A stretch of DNA of 64,000 nucleotides. Source: Excoecaria cochinchinensis (lineage: Eukaryota > Streptophyta > Magnoliopsida > Malpighiales > Euphorbiaceae). The DNA lies in assembly GCA_947683425.1 (NCBI GenBank), contig CANTUQ010000031.1, positions 4,599,001 through 4,663,000 of the forward strand. Direction: 5' to 3'. Both the position numbers and the translations under genes were made by a program. Below the pieces are notes generated by a model, which was not told the origin of the DNA, ran no database searches, and saw only the letters and a program-made list of their open reading frames with translations. Shown piece by piece: positions 1 to 11,060 of the stretch (its first letter is position 1; every line of letters begins with the position of its first letter).

Positions 1-639
1 GACAAAACTATGGTTTTTTTTTTGTCTTTTTTTTTTGCCTTTTTTTTAATTTTTTTTCTTGAAGGGCAAAGTTTCTCTTGTCTTGAATTTGATGTGGCCC
101 CTTAATGATCGGAGCTTGGTTTCATATGGCTGCATCGTATGCGTCCTAGATATTAAGGAGGAATGGCTTTTAAAATTTGGCTCGTCGTCATGTTGCCATA
201 TTGAAGCAGCGCTGTCCCAACAATGCCCTTGTCAATTTCTAGCATGTCATTCCAGGTCCAGGCAAAGGCTTTTTTTTCATCTTTTTTTTTTTATTTTTTT
301 ATGAATCACTCAGAATCTTACTCTCTTCAGGAGTTATATCAGATGCTATCAAGATTTTCTTTGGGTTTTCTAAAGTCCTGAGATTAAATACAGTCGTATT
401 AGTTGAATTAATGTCAAAAAATGAATGCATCGTGATCATGAGAAATAAAATCACTAGAAACACCATACATATAAGCAAAAATGTACATTTATTGAAATAA
501 CCAACATTGCAAATATTGTCATAAAAAAAAAGGTTCTTGGAATAATAACAAAAACTGAAAAAAAGAACATAATCTTCCTTGTTTTCATCTCCACTCTCAC
601 TAGTGGATTAACAATCTATCGCCGCCACAGGAATCCCTT
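1..639 (-). other. O1 element: non-coding stretch downstream of gag
   Basis: Interior of an Ogre/Tat-like element read on the minus strand, beyond its gag. It has no long open frame and several T-tracts (A-tracts on the element strand) near 10-60 and 270-300. It aligns by eye with 6290-6700 of the second copy (O2): both have the bend around 'atcattc(t/c)aggcc(t/c)aggc' and the region near 475-530. The element continues past the left edge, so pol is not visible. Confidence 0.6.
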
Positions 640-2107
640 CTTCACTCTTCTCCCGATGGGTGATAGCGACATACTCATCTCCATATAGCTCTTGCAACAC
701 ATACCACTCGATTAGACCAGACCCAATCATATACATGGTGGGGGGACTGCATTATAGCCTGCCTTTTTCTTCTTCTCTCTCTTCTCAGGATTCGTGATCT
801 ATTTGGAGTCTATAAGATCTTGGATCTTGTTCCTCAAAGTCCGATAATAATTTGTTGGATGCCTAGTGTGCTGATAGTAGGCGCAGTACTAATCATCTCT
901 ATGCCCTGGCTGTCCCTGATTCATGGTTGGCCTGGGTGGTAATGGTCGCAGCTTACACTCCTTTATCAATCTCTCCAATACCTACTTTGACCCTGTCCAA
1001 CCTTAGTAGCTGAAACCTAAGCTGACTTACCATTTCTGTTATTACTGCTCCCAGCACCACCTAATTTGTACCCTGATCGATTCCCAAAATTTTTCCTAGC
1101 AAAGTTATTTTGGCTTGCTTTCTTTGCTAGGTAACCCCCCTCAGCCTCTACAGCAATGTCCTTAAGTTACTCCCAATCTCTGAGCCCCTTAAAGCTGAGC
1201 AAGTTCCTCAAGTAAGGGCAGGAGTTCCTAATAAATAGCCTGATTTGGTCAGCAGTGTCAGGCTTCTGCTTCATCTCCATGACCCTATTCCTCTATCTGG
1301 TGAGGTATTCATTGAATGACTCATCACTCCTTTGCTGTAAAAGCTCGAGGTCCTTTAAGGTGACCTCTATTCTAGTGCTGCAGTCGTACTGCTTCATGAA
1401 CTCTTCAGTCAAAAAGTCCCAATCCTCCTTAGACCTTCTATCCAACCCGTGATACCAGTCCACTGCTGGACCCACTAGACTAAGGCAGAAATATTCCACC
1501 TTTTGCTCAACCATGTGCCATTCATCACTAGAGTATACTGCTTAATGTGTGCAGATAGATTTGAAGTACCGTCGAACTTCGACAACTTAGGCATTTTGAA
1601 CCGTTGGGGCATCAACTCTTAATCCCCTAGATCTCTGTCCTAAGGGTTAATCCCCTTTCTAACTGACAACATGCGGGTGATTGCCTCAATCTATTGCCTA
1701 ATTCCTCTCATAGCCTCATCCCCTACCCTGGGTGCTTTACCCCTTACAACTTGAGGTGTTATTGCCTCTTCATCTCCATCCTCCATTATAAAATCCTCAT
1801 CAGGATTAGAGATCATTGCCCTTCTTGGCTCAACAGGTGATATGGCTCTATGCTTATTGACAGGTTGGCGAACAACATTACCAATAAGAGGAGCCTCCCC
1901 ACAAGCAAGAGGTTCACCTTGCCCTCTAGCATGGACTATCGGTGGTTGTGGAGCAACAGGTGGTTATGGAGCAACCGGTGGTTGTGCAGTAGGAGGATGA
2001 GCAATCCTTTCAGCCATGGTGCCCATCATATCTAACATCCTCCACTCAAAATCCTCTAGTCTCCTGGAAAGATCTTGAGTGGTAAAAGCTCCGGTCTCTT
2101 CTACCAT
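640..2107 (-). pseudogene. gag: Degenerate gag of Ogre/Tat-like retrotransposon O1
   Basis: Gag is the structural polyprotein that packages element RNA. On the minus strand a plausible start is the Met at 2107 (MVEETGAFTTQDLSRRLEDF), followed by a charged helical N-terminus. The capsid core survives at 1514-1293, with FCLSLVGPAVDWYHGLD, then FMKQYDCSTRIEVTLKDLEL and ESFNEYLTR. This is the retrotransposon-gag fold signature (hydrophobic-WY, F-x-KQY, ESF-x-x-Y). Near 960-780 the frame reads GQPGHR..D*YCAYYQHTRH followed by KIQDLIDS, the zinc-finger-like C-terminal motif of Ogre/Tat gags. Stops and frameshifts break it into several frames, so it cannot make a full protein. The copy at 6740-7690 is homologous but internally deleted. 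The lineage call rests on motif recognition only. Confidence 0.72.
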
Positions 2108-3010
2108 TGATGATTCTATGGATGACTCACTAGTCGTTGAGAGTGACTCAGAATCCCAATTAAACACTAATTTTGGCAACTCAAAGAGCAAGTTTATCCT
2201 CACCAGCAGACCGTCAGAACCCCTAGTCCACTTAGATGAATCTATGATGGCTGAAAGATTCAAACTGTTAGGATGATGCTTGAATGATATATACAATGTA
2301 TGATCATATGTTATGCAACATTCACAACCACATACGAGCAAGTAGATCCTTCCAACCTTATCACTCCCACACAGGAGGTAATGTGGTCTCTTTCCTGGGT
2401 GGGCTTATCCATGGGTTAACGGGGAACCTAATGAATGTATATGGTGCACGGCGAAAAACTGGCAGCATAGCATCTCTTATCTAATGCGCATACGTATGAA
2501 TTTTGGCCTTTTTGTATTTAAACACTTCAATTAAATTAAGATGGGCCCACCGGGGCACGAAAGCCTTTGATGAAAGACCATCTAATTTGGTTGATTTTAT
2601 TTAATATATAATAACCCACATAGCAAGCACGATATTATGGTATATGTCACCTAGGGGAAGTATCTATTGCCATTACATGAGCTTTGGTCAAAGGTGATAA
2701 TACTTTAGGGCTACCCAAGCTTGGTCCCTACCAATAGGTCGAGCTTATTATAAGCATAATGACCAATCAGGTCGCCATTTAATATACCATGATAGTACGA
2801 GGCTTGGGCTGGTGATTATCCTTAACACTTCCCTATATTGAGTGAACGTAGGGTCGTGTTTCAGGAATGTACCGGGGTAATAATAGGGACCAAACTAGCA
2901 TAGATCTAAGGCTCTCGTATGTATGCAATGCAATTTTGAAAAATGATGAAATTTTAAATTAAAACTCAATTATATATTTTAACCAAGGTACTTTTGAAGC
3001 GAAGTCTCGT
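2108..3010 (-). other. O1 untranslated leader between PBS and gag
   Basis: Non-coding leader of element O1 (read leftwards from the PBS). It is clearly homologous to 7691-8389 plus 45424-45475 plus 49016-49332 of O2. Shared landmarks include the segments around 2330-2480 / 8065-8215 ('actggcagcata', 'tatatggtgcac') and 2700-2900 / 49020-49230 ('gaccgatcaggtc'-like, 'gaacgtagggtcg'). No gene is seen in it. Confidence 0.65.
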
Positions 3011-3030
3011 AGTCCCCAGTGGAGTCGCCA
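3011..3030 (-). other. Primer binding site of O1
   Basis: On the minus strand this reads TGGCGACTCCACTGGGGACT, directly after the LTR end (…TGTCA plus three bases). It begins TGG as required for pairing with a tRNA CCA tail and is not the initiator-Met type used by the other elements here. The same site recurs at 49333-49352 and in each unit of the 2.33-kb array (about 51674, 54006 and 56338). From memory this PBS type goes with Ogre/Tat elements; the tRNA (probably Arg) is an inference. Confidence 0.7.
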
Positions 3031-4165
3031 CTATGACATGCGCCAAACCCCGGAGGCACCGAAAACCCTCTTTTAGGGTATTCGAGAGAGGTTCATAGAA
3101 CTTATAAGTATTACAAGGGCATCTATTTTGGGCAACAAGGGGGTGTTTTAGAGTCGCCACCCAATAAAACATTGGGAAAGCTCATATAGCCTCGGTGAGC
3201 CTAAGACAAGCGCATGCATCTATTTTAGGCAACAAGGAGTATTTTAGAATTCCCATCCCAATAGTACATTGAGATGGTTCATTTAACCCCGTTGAGCCTA
3301 AGATGACATACATCGGTCTATCTTAGGTAGCAAGAGATATTTTGGAGTTCCCACCCAATAGAACATTGGGATGGTTCGTCTAACCTCGTTGAGCCTAAGA
3401 CTAGAGAAGGTTCGGGACTTCCCATTTATTCATACCTTGATTAAATTATAATTGAGTTTTGAATTTAAACTTTCATTCCTTTGCTCATACATTTTGATGC
3501 CAAAAAAATAAAGCGCAAATCAATCACCTTGTGAAAGCGGTAAATAAAAGTAATCTAAAATAAAATGGATAAAGATAAAATAATTTTACAACAAAACTAG
3601 GGGCAAAATACAACCCCCACTGTCAATGAAATGTAAATCATACATAAAACGGGGTATTCATTAAAGATGAGGACATTGGTCCTCACATGCATATTTAAGA
3701 GAAAAAGTATTAAAAGTGATAGTTTATTTGGATGGAAAACTAGGACATTGATCCCATTTTTGTTAGAAAAATTCCAGATTAATTAATTTAAATATAATTG
3801 TGATTTTCTTTTTAACATCCATAAAATAAATAACTTAATTAAAAATTAAATTAACAAAATAAATAAAAAGCCAAAATAAAGAAAATAACATAAAGAACAA
3901 AAATAATAAATCAAACCAAATGGGTCTCCTGGATCTCCCTATATGCTCGCGAGAACGCCCAAACAAGGAAAATAAGTATTGGGATAAAAAAACAAACACA
4001 AATAAAATTATTGTTAGTAATTAAATCAATAAAATCAACTAAATATAAAATAATAAATAATAAATAAAAATAAATGAAAAAATGCATTACAAATGACAAA
4101 TAAATTAAATGACATGATTGAAACAAACAAATCAACATATTAATAGATTAATACATAAAGACATA

Positions 4166-4277
4166 AAAAATAATAATAATAGCAATAATAGTAATAATAA
4201 AAAAATGATGATAATAATAAAAATAATAATAGTAGTAGTAATAGTAGTAGTAGTAGTAGTAATAATAATAATAAAAA
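4166..4277. repeat. AAT/AGT microsatellite in the O1 LTR
   Basis: Imperfect trinucleotide tract: runs of aat and agt units (for example 4228-4256) with interruptions. Likely hypervariable. No function is seen. Confidence 0.85.
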
Positions 4278-5069
4278 AGAAGAAAGAACAATAAATAAAT
4301 AAAAGAATAAAAGTGTAAAAAAAATGTTAAATCTATATGTAAGATAACATAAAATAAATAAATAAATAATAGATCTAAAAATTTACATGATAACTAATGA
4401 AATATGAATAAAAAAATAAATAAAATAAAATAAAAATAAGGGATCAGGCCTAGAATGTTTACCCTCAGAATTCAGATTCGATGGAGGGAAAAAATATAAT
4501 TGATTTTTTTGCTTTGATATGCAAACTTAAAATTAAAAATTATAAAAATTGGAGTTTTATTACAAGAAAGAAAATATGCTTAAAAAGAAATAATGAAAGA
4601 AATAACAATTCTCATGAACAAAGAATTAATTGTTTTTGTCTCAAGAATGATTATTGATTAAAGAAAAGTAAAAAAATTTTCAAAAACAAAGAATTATTTT
4701 TTTTTGTCTCAAGAAAAATTATTGATTAAAAATTAAATTTTTTAACCTTAAGAAATTTTATTTGGAGAAGAAAAACCAAAAAACATGTAGAGAGAATTCT
4801 ATTGAAGAAGAAGAGAAGAGAAAAATAAAAATTTTTAACCTAAAAGAATTCCCCCTTTTCTCTTTCTATAATTTTTTATTTATATGAATAAAAATGGAAA
4901 ACCTAATTAATTAAGAAAAAAATCCTTAATTAAATCAAAATATTCCTTATCTATATTTTAAAAATGGAAAAAATCATGAAAATCCTTAAAAACAAATGGG
5001 ATAAAAAATCAATTTTGGGAAAAAAAAAATCTGTAAAAGGGCCTAAAATTGCATTTTCGGCAAACAAGG

Positions 5070-5190
5070 GGCGACCGACGGGCATGCCTGGTGAGGGACA
5101 CCCGTCGGTGGGCGTGCGCTGCGCAGTGGGAGCACACGGGGCGCGCGGGCGAGGGAAGCCAGCGCGCGGGGCACTGCCGCGCTCCGGCGG
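5070..5190 (-). promoter_or_regulatory. GC-rich, CpG-dense island inside the AT-rich O1 LTR
   Basis: About 120 bp that is strongly GC- and CpG-rich (gcgcgc, cggcgg, ggcgtgcgctgcgc) in an LTR that is otherwise very AT-rich. It starts with an inverted repeat, accgacggg (5074-5082) against cccgtcggt (5101-5109). On the element strand it lies 220-340 bp into the LTR, so a promoter-proximal role is possible. It is comparable in composition to the palindrome clusters in LTRs of B, T, S and D. Confidence 0.5.
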
Positions 5191-5411
5191 CCAAATTGTT
5201 TTTCTTTTAAAAACCATTTTGACTAAAATACCATAATTTCCAAACTCCTTTTTGTATTTTTATTTTTAAAATATATATTTTTTATTTATATTTAAAAATC
5301 AAATTTGACAAGAAAAATATCACTTCCAACTTTGTTTTTGCCTGTGAACAGGGACTTAGTTTCATCATTGGTTAACTCTAATCTGGGCTGTCTCAGGACC
5401 CGGTGTCTACA

Positions 5412-6739
5412 AAGACCCTATCTAATCTCAGGATGGATCTTGAAACCATCAAGTTCCTGTTATCAATCAGTCCTCTCGGGTTTTCATGATTGAACATTTT
5501 CTCTCTCCCCCTAATTTTTGCACAAGATGCCCTTTTTTGGTTTTTACCTTGACGGGGTGACCAATTTTAGCAAGACCATTTTTGTTCCGATTTTCGACCT
5601 TACGGGGCTTTTTTTTTGCCATGGAACCTTCTTCACTCCATTAGCATTGCTTGATTTCTTGAATCTTCTCCCACCATTGCCGGTGAAGATGTCTGCCATT
5701 TCCATTAGCAGCTTCTTCGACTTTAGCTTGTTTAACTTGGAGCATTTGATCTGAGTTATTTGTACGCCAAGTTAACCTCTTTCCCTCAATGGCTCTTGAC
5801 CCACTTTCTAGAAGATTAAGCCAAACTTCCTTTTTTATTTAGCAAATTGGATTGGGGTAATTAGCTCTCATTCTAAGTAAGAGTTCATGTTTTACTCATC
5901 TTGGCTCCAAATGGTTAAAGGTCAGTTTTTTGGTTGGCTTTGTGGTAAATATCTCAAATGGTTGGAAAGGAATTCCGAGGCTTGGTTCTAATGGGCCGTA
6001 TTGCGTTTTTTTTTGTTTTTTTTATTTTTTTAGGGATTTGAGGTTTTGTCTTATTTTCTCGTATAGCATTCCTATTAAGAATAATGAGCCAGGGCGACAG
6101 TTGGTGACTCATGTTGTGGTCTTTCTTTGTGGCATCTTCAGGTATTTCCAAGTAATTATGAAGCTATTAGTTTCCTTAATGTTCGTTACTTGAAATATTT
6201 ACCTTATCCTCCTTCTGATCTATCCATACCTTTGGACTTTTGATTTGGCCAACTTGTTATTTTGGTAAGCTAGAGCAGCGTATCTTTGCAATGCCTTTGT
6301 CGATCTTCAATATATCATTCTAGGCCTAGGCTAAGACTCACTTTTTTTTATCTCTCAGATTTATCTTACTTCAGGAGTTATAACTGATGCTATCAGGATT
6401 TCTTTTCTTCCTCTTTTTTTTTGCTGTTTGTTTTTTTTCTCCTTTTTTTTAGATATTTTAAAGTTTCAAGATTAGATGGAATAGTATTTGCTAAGTTAAT
6501 GTCAAATATGAATGATTCATGATCGTGATTATGCATAATGAAACCTGGAGAAACACCATGCAAGTAAGCAAAATAATTGTTTAACAAAACTAGTATTGCA
6601 TATATTATCTAAAAACTTCAGATATAAAAAGTATATCTACTAAAAATGTCCTCTACTACTTCCAGCAGAATAATAGTCACTTCTCAGGCCTTTTTTTCCT
6701 TCTCTCATTGCTCTAGGTCAGAAATCTATTTGCTGTCAA
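5412..6739 (-). other. O2 element: region downstream of gag
   Basis: Remnant of the second Ogre/Tat-like copy (minus strand). The part 6290-6700 matches 240-640 of O1; the part 5412-6290 corresponds to sequence that would lie left of this window in O1. It has several T-tracts. Short open frames exist but none carries a recognisable domain. Its left edge is the start of the O1 LTR. Confidence 0.6.
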
Positions 6740-7690
6740 TGAGGTCCTGAATTTGATCCCTCAAAGTTCGGCATTGGTCTATTAGGTGTTTAGTGTGCTG
6801 ATGGAAAGCACAGTACTGATTTACATGGTGATAGGGCTGCCCCTAGCTCCTGGCAGGCCTAGTTAGCAATGGCTGTAACTTTTCTGCTTTGATCAATCTC
6901 TCAAGAGTCCAAGACAAGGATATGCCCAAATTAGAATAATATCTTTGCTTTACCTTAGGGGTGGGCACTTCTACTGTAGGTGTTTGTTTTGTGTCCAACA
7001 AACCTTGAATATGGTCTCTTAGAACACGACAGTAATCTGTTTTATGCCTTGTATGCTGATGTAATGCACAATACCAATCTATTCTATGTCCAGGTTTCCC
7101 TTGACTCGAGGCAGGCTTGGCTAGCAATGGTTATAACTTCCCCTCCTTGATGCGACGAGTGAAGTGCCAGGACAACGGCTTACCTGAGATGGTATGATGA
7201 CATTGACTTGCTCCCGTCCTTTCGGTACCACTGCTGCCATCGTACTCTGAGACTCGCATCACTGCTGGGTCTCTGCCCCTTTTAGACATAAAGCCAGACT
7301 CTATAGCCAGCCTCTTATTTCTCCCCTGCTCGATTGGTGAATCAAGTGGCAACTTGTATTTGGGCCTAGTAACACATAGGGGGACTTTAGCTGCCGGTGT
7401 AGAAGTCTTATTGACCATGACCAGTTCAACTTTGTTAATAGCAGGTACTAAAGGAGGCATTCCAAAACCAGGTGCTATAGCGGAAAGCTTTTAACTGAGC
7501 AAGGCCATCACTCTCTTTTCAAACTCCTTAAACCTCTTGTCCAGGTCTTGCGAGGCATAAGTATCAGCAGGCTGTATTGAATTAGACATCCTTCCCTTTT
7601 CTACTAGTTCTGGCAGCTGCTCTACAATTCTATCTGTGGTGTCCCTTGGACTTGAACCCAAACTTGGCTCTAAACCCTACTCTGACATAC
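6740..7690 (-). pseudogene. gag: Degenerate, internally deleted gag of O2
   Basis: Minus-strand homologue of the O1 gag. The 7460-7131 frame (from MPPLVPAINKVELV) keeps the middle and linker segment. The 7127-6843 frame carries GKPGHRIDWYCALHQHTRHK then DYCRVLRDHIQGLLD, the His/Cys motif typical of Ogre/Tat gag C-termini, and downstream (toward 6740) the frame gives a second diverged copy of the same motif, so this end is duplicated. The capsid core seen in O1 at 1514-1293 is missing, and the whole is only about 0.95 kb against about 1.5 kb in O1. Stops separate the two frames. It is non-functional, and useful as a marker of an older copy of the same family. Confidence 0.65.
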
Positions 7691-8394
7691 TGAATTCTGA
7701 TTATTCTTAGATAAAATGATTCAATAAAATGATTGTCGGGATCCTTAAACTACCCAGGCAAAAAAATAAGAGATTAGAATGATGCATGAAGGAAATGTAA
7801 TGCATGATCCTGTTATGCAATGAATGGCCTACGATGGATGAAAAGGGTTAGAATGATGTATACATGATTGTGCTATGCAACCAATGGTCTACAATGGCTA
7901 GAAAAAACAAAGGTGCCAGAATGATACATGCGATGCTTGGAAAATTTATGCACAGGATGATATGTACATGTGAAAATTATATGCCAGAATAGGATGTACA
8001 CACGCAAATATTTTTTTTTATGTGCATGAATGACACTTAATGCATGAGCATGTTGTGCAGCATCCACAACCACATACAAGAAGATAGATCCTTCTGACCT
8101 TATTGTTCCCACACAAGAGGTCATGCGGTCTCTTTCCTAGGTAGGCTTAGCCCAAGGGTCATCGGGGGACCCAATGGACGTATATGGTGCACGACAGAAA
8201 ACTGGCAGCATAACACCTCATAATTAAAGCGCATACACATGAGTTTTGGCCATTGTGTATTCAAATAATTCAAGAATTAAAATGGGCATACCGGGGTATG
8301 AAAGCTTTTAATGAGTGGCCACTTAATTTGGTTGAATTTGTTCAATAAGTAATGGTCCACATAGCAAGCATAGTATTGAGGTTCATGTTACCTA
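7691..8394 (-). other. O2 leader with an imperfect ~75-bp tandem repeat
   Basis: Non-coding leader homologous to 2260-2650 of O1. Between about 7775 and 7935 an imperfect unit is repeated (each starts near 'agaatgat', passes 'ctatgcaa/ttatgcaa' and ends 'ctacaatgg/ctacgatgg'). The leader is cut at 8394 by element A and resumes at 45424. Bases 8390-8394 (accta) are the left target-site copy. Confidence 0.6.
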
Positions 8395-9096
8395 TGTAAT
8401 GGCCCAGATTCTAGCTTAGCATTTATCAATGAAATCTTTAGAGTCTCTAATGTGGTTTCGGTATGAAAGTGATAGAGTACCCTTAATTGTAGTAAAGTTA
8501 AAAGGTTAAGCATGCTAGAGGCATAGCAATCCTAAGATGGGTTACCTCTTGGGAAGCCATATAGCTGAAAATGGTAGCTATCTACTAAAAAAATTTTATT
8601 TGCTTATTTTAATATGTGGATTGTCAGGAGTCTAATGGTAAAATCTGGTGCAAAAATGAGATTAATAGGTCTCCGAAAGTCAAACTGAAGTTGGCCTTTG
8701 GTTTGGTTCAAATAGTAACTAAGTTTGACTAAGCTTTGACTTAACTTTTAAAGATGATAAATGGAGTCAAAATGATATTTTGAAAGTATAGAATGACTCT
8801 AGATGATATTTAGAAATTTTAGACAGTGAAAAATTTATTTTTACCGTAGTGCAGAAAAAGTGTCTAATCTAACTGGTTTCAGTGAACCGGACCTCAAACG
8901 GACTCTAATTTAGCTAAAATTTTGTGTGGAGCCTATATTGTATATTCTAAGAATGTTAGAATTGGTTTGGGGAGAAAATGAACTGATAAAATGATAAAAA
9001 TCATTTTGGGTTCAAAAATGGGCTTAAAAATTAAAAAAATGGGCTTAAATAGATTGGGCCACCTTGGCTGGACCAGGCCCAACCAATTAAACCACC

Positions 9097-9105
9097 TATA
9101 AATAG
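9097..9105 (+). promoter_or_regulatory. TATA box of element A LTR
   Basis: Sequence tataaatag, about 700 bp into the LTR, followed by a pyrimidine-rich leader (9150-9240). Transcription would start about 30 bp downstream. Equivalent boxes: 61857-61864 in L5 and 43417-43425 (minus) in C. Confidence 0.6.
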
Positions 9106-9351
9106 CCTAAATATTAGAATTCTCTAGACAAAACTTGAAAAATCTAGCAGCTCTCTGCTCCACTTCCTTGGTCGAATTGACCTCTATTAATCTTCCTCCA
9201 TCTTTCTTCAATTCTCTCTTCATCTCTCCTCAAATATTAACCTCATAAGTAAAGTTCAGCTCCTCTACAACATAGTAGTGGTGATTGGAGTCCATTTGAA
9301 GTGATTGAAGTGGGAAAAACCAAAACTTGAAAGTTTGGGTGTAAAATTGAA

Positions 9352-9493
9352 GTAAGTGAAATATGTTTTTTTAAATTTGGTCGAGGGTTCTTATAGGTAC
9401 TTTAATATGTGTATGTTATGTTTATGTGATTATCTTGCAAAAAAGAAGCAAGATTTTGAGTAGATTTTGATGTATGTTTTCGGCCTCCATTAG
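9352..9493 (+). other. Candidate leader intron in element A LTR
   Basis: Donor-like gtaagt at 9352 preceded by 'gtaaaattgaa'; acceptor-like 'ccattag' ending at 9493 (a second possible acceptor ends at 9501). After it comes a purine-rich block that would read GSSKGKGKKKEY followed by a stop. The same donor/acceptor/block order recurs in every other LTR of this window (see findings). Splicing is inferred, not shown. Confidence 0.4.
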
Positions 9494-9758
9494 GTAACCA
9501 AGGTAAGGAAGGTTCCTCCAAAGGCAAAGGTAAGAAAAAGGAGTACTAAGGAGTGTTAAGCAAGGATCTAAGGTTAGTAATTGCAAAATCCATCTATTTC
9601 CATGACTAAAGTTTGATTTTAGGTTATATCTAAGAACAAAGTATGTGAAATATGCATGTTTAATTGAATCTAACCTTATAAACATGCTTAAAAAGGCTAA
9701 AAATAATGATTTGGATGGTTAAAATGAAAAGATAAAATTTTGGTAATGATGGTATAGC

Positions 9759-10065
9759 TTGGCCGAATGATATGCCTTGGATTTTCCATAATATGTATGA
9801 TGTTTATAGCATATAAAGGATGTATATGTATTGTTTGGCATGAGATTTAGTTAATTGAATGAATAAAGGGAAGAAAACTAAACATGATGGATGATACATA
9901 CTTTGGCCGAATGGTATATATAGTGGGAAATGTGATTTTTATGTGTTATGATGTCATTTAATGGTATAACTAGGTTAATTAACATGCAATCTAGCTAAAG
10001 AAATGATAAATGAGGTAAAAATAATTTTTGGCCAAATGGTATGTCATGTTGGCCGAATGGTATGT
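9759..10065 (+). repeat. Repeated ggccgaatggtatg words in element A LTR
   Basis: Four copies of a word close to ttggccgaatggtatg (9759, 9903, 10028 and 10049). Similar words occur at 46650, 47073 and 47218 (L4), 62517 and 62661 (L5), and in reverse at 42443, 42585, 42731 and 43010 (C). Spacing is irregular, so this is not a simple tandem repeat. Confidence 0.55.
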
Positions 10066-10554
10066 ATGTGAATACTAATGTATACCATGATGAAATAATG
10101 AGTTTAATGGTATAATGATTGATTTAGATTGAAAAGAATGGAATGGTAAGGTAAGATTCCATTAATTGTGCATATTGTAACATAAAAATGTATAATTGGA
10201 AAAATAATGCCCTATGTAGTATTTTGGTAGTCAAATCTAGCTCAAGATATAGTGGCTAGCCATAGGGACACCAAACCGCGGGGGTGAGCATGACGTCTCA
10301 CTTATTGTAGGCTAATGACGGTCCTACTCAATGTATTGAATGTTGAAATGTCAAATGAAATGAAAAGGAATGTAGAGGTGGTCCTTCGAGGTCCCCTATA
10401 GGGTTCATGTCTTGTGTATCCAGTCTAAAGATTTTTGCAAGCATTATACAAGGGGTAATATGATAAAAATGTGAATAATATGCTTGAGTTGAAGTAAAAA
10501 TGAAATTTATGATGAAAAAATGACCTAATTAAAAGAAATAAAAAGTTTAGTGGT

Positions 10555-10870
10555 AAAATGGTAATTTGGCCATAAAAAGTGTAATAAAGGTTATTAAGGG
10601 TACAAATGTAATTTATTGAGTAATTATGTAAATTAGTGAATTTTTAGGGACTAAAATGCAATTTGGCATGATTTTGAAAATTTAGGGACTAAATGGCAAT
10701 TTGCATGTTTATTAATGGTTAAAAGTGTAAAGAAAATGAATTGATGGCATTTTTGTAAATACAAAGAAGTTTAGTTCTTTATCGTAATTATGCATTAATT
10801 AAAGGACTAAAATGTAAATATGGGCTTTTATGTGTACTAATTGTATATATGTGATGAAATGAAGGATTTA
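10555..10870 (+). repeat. Degenerate minisatellite in element A LTR
   Basis: Repeated words of the kind 'gggactaaaatgcaattt' and 'ggactaaaatgtaaat' with spacers. The same class of repeat fills 40700-41420 (C, reverse), 47660-48240 (L4) and 63290-63700 (L5), with different copy numbers, which explains part of the length variation among LTRs (about 3.2 to 5 kb). Confidence 0.55.
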
Positions 10871-11008
10871 ATTGTAATTATGAGCATAATTGCATGCATA
10901 AAAATTTAGCGAATTAAATATTAGTTTAATTTTATATTTTATATACTATAAATATATATGTTTATGCATGTGAACTTAGTCTAGCATAAATCCCTAGAAT
11001 TGCAATCA

Positions 11009-11060
11009 CCACTGAGCATATTTAATGTCCAGCACGTAATTTTATTTGACTGCGTATAGG
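11009..11060 (+). promoter_or_regulatory. Two-stem hairpin module, element A 5' LTR
   Basis: Contains cactgagcat…aatgtccagcacg, then tgactgcgtataggt. Stem 1 is CTGAGCAT against ATG(T)CCAG; stem 2 is gcacg against the tgcgt side. Homologous positions: 44789-44840, 48418-48468 and its array copies, and 63930-63976. The same architecture with other bases is in B, T, S and D. Confidence 0.5.

Larger units (their letters stand above)
3034..5411 (-). repeat. 5' LTR of Ogre/Tat-like element O1
   Basis: Minus-strand LTR of about 2.38 kb. It begins TGTAGACACCGGGTCC (complement of 5396-5411) and ends …GCATGTCA at 3034, three bases before the PBS. It is very AT-rich except for a GC-rich island at 5070-5190, and contains long A-rich and AAT/AGT microsatellite tracts. 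Its 3' end (3034-4140) corresponds to 49356-50495 in O2. The sequence to its right (5412 on) belongs to a different copy, O2, so this LTR start marks an insertion boundary. Confidence 0.75.

Noticed and set aside
3911..4138. Hydrophobic 75-codon minus-strand frame in the O1 LTR
   Set aside because: AT-rich LTR sequence reads as Phe/Ile/Tyr by composition alone; not conserved in frame in O2.
4951..5236. Overlapping plus- and minus-strand frames rich in Arg/Pro/Gly
   Set aside because: By-product of the GC-rich island at 5070-5190, open on three frames at once, which points to composition rather than coding.
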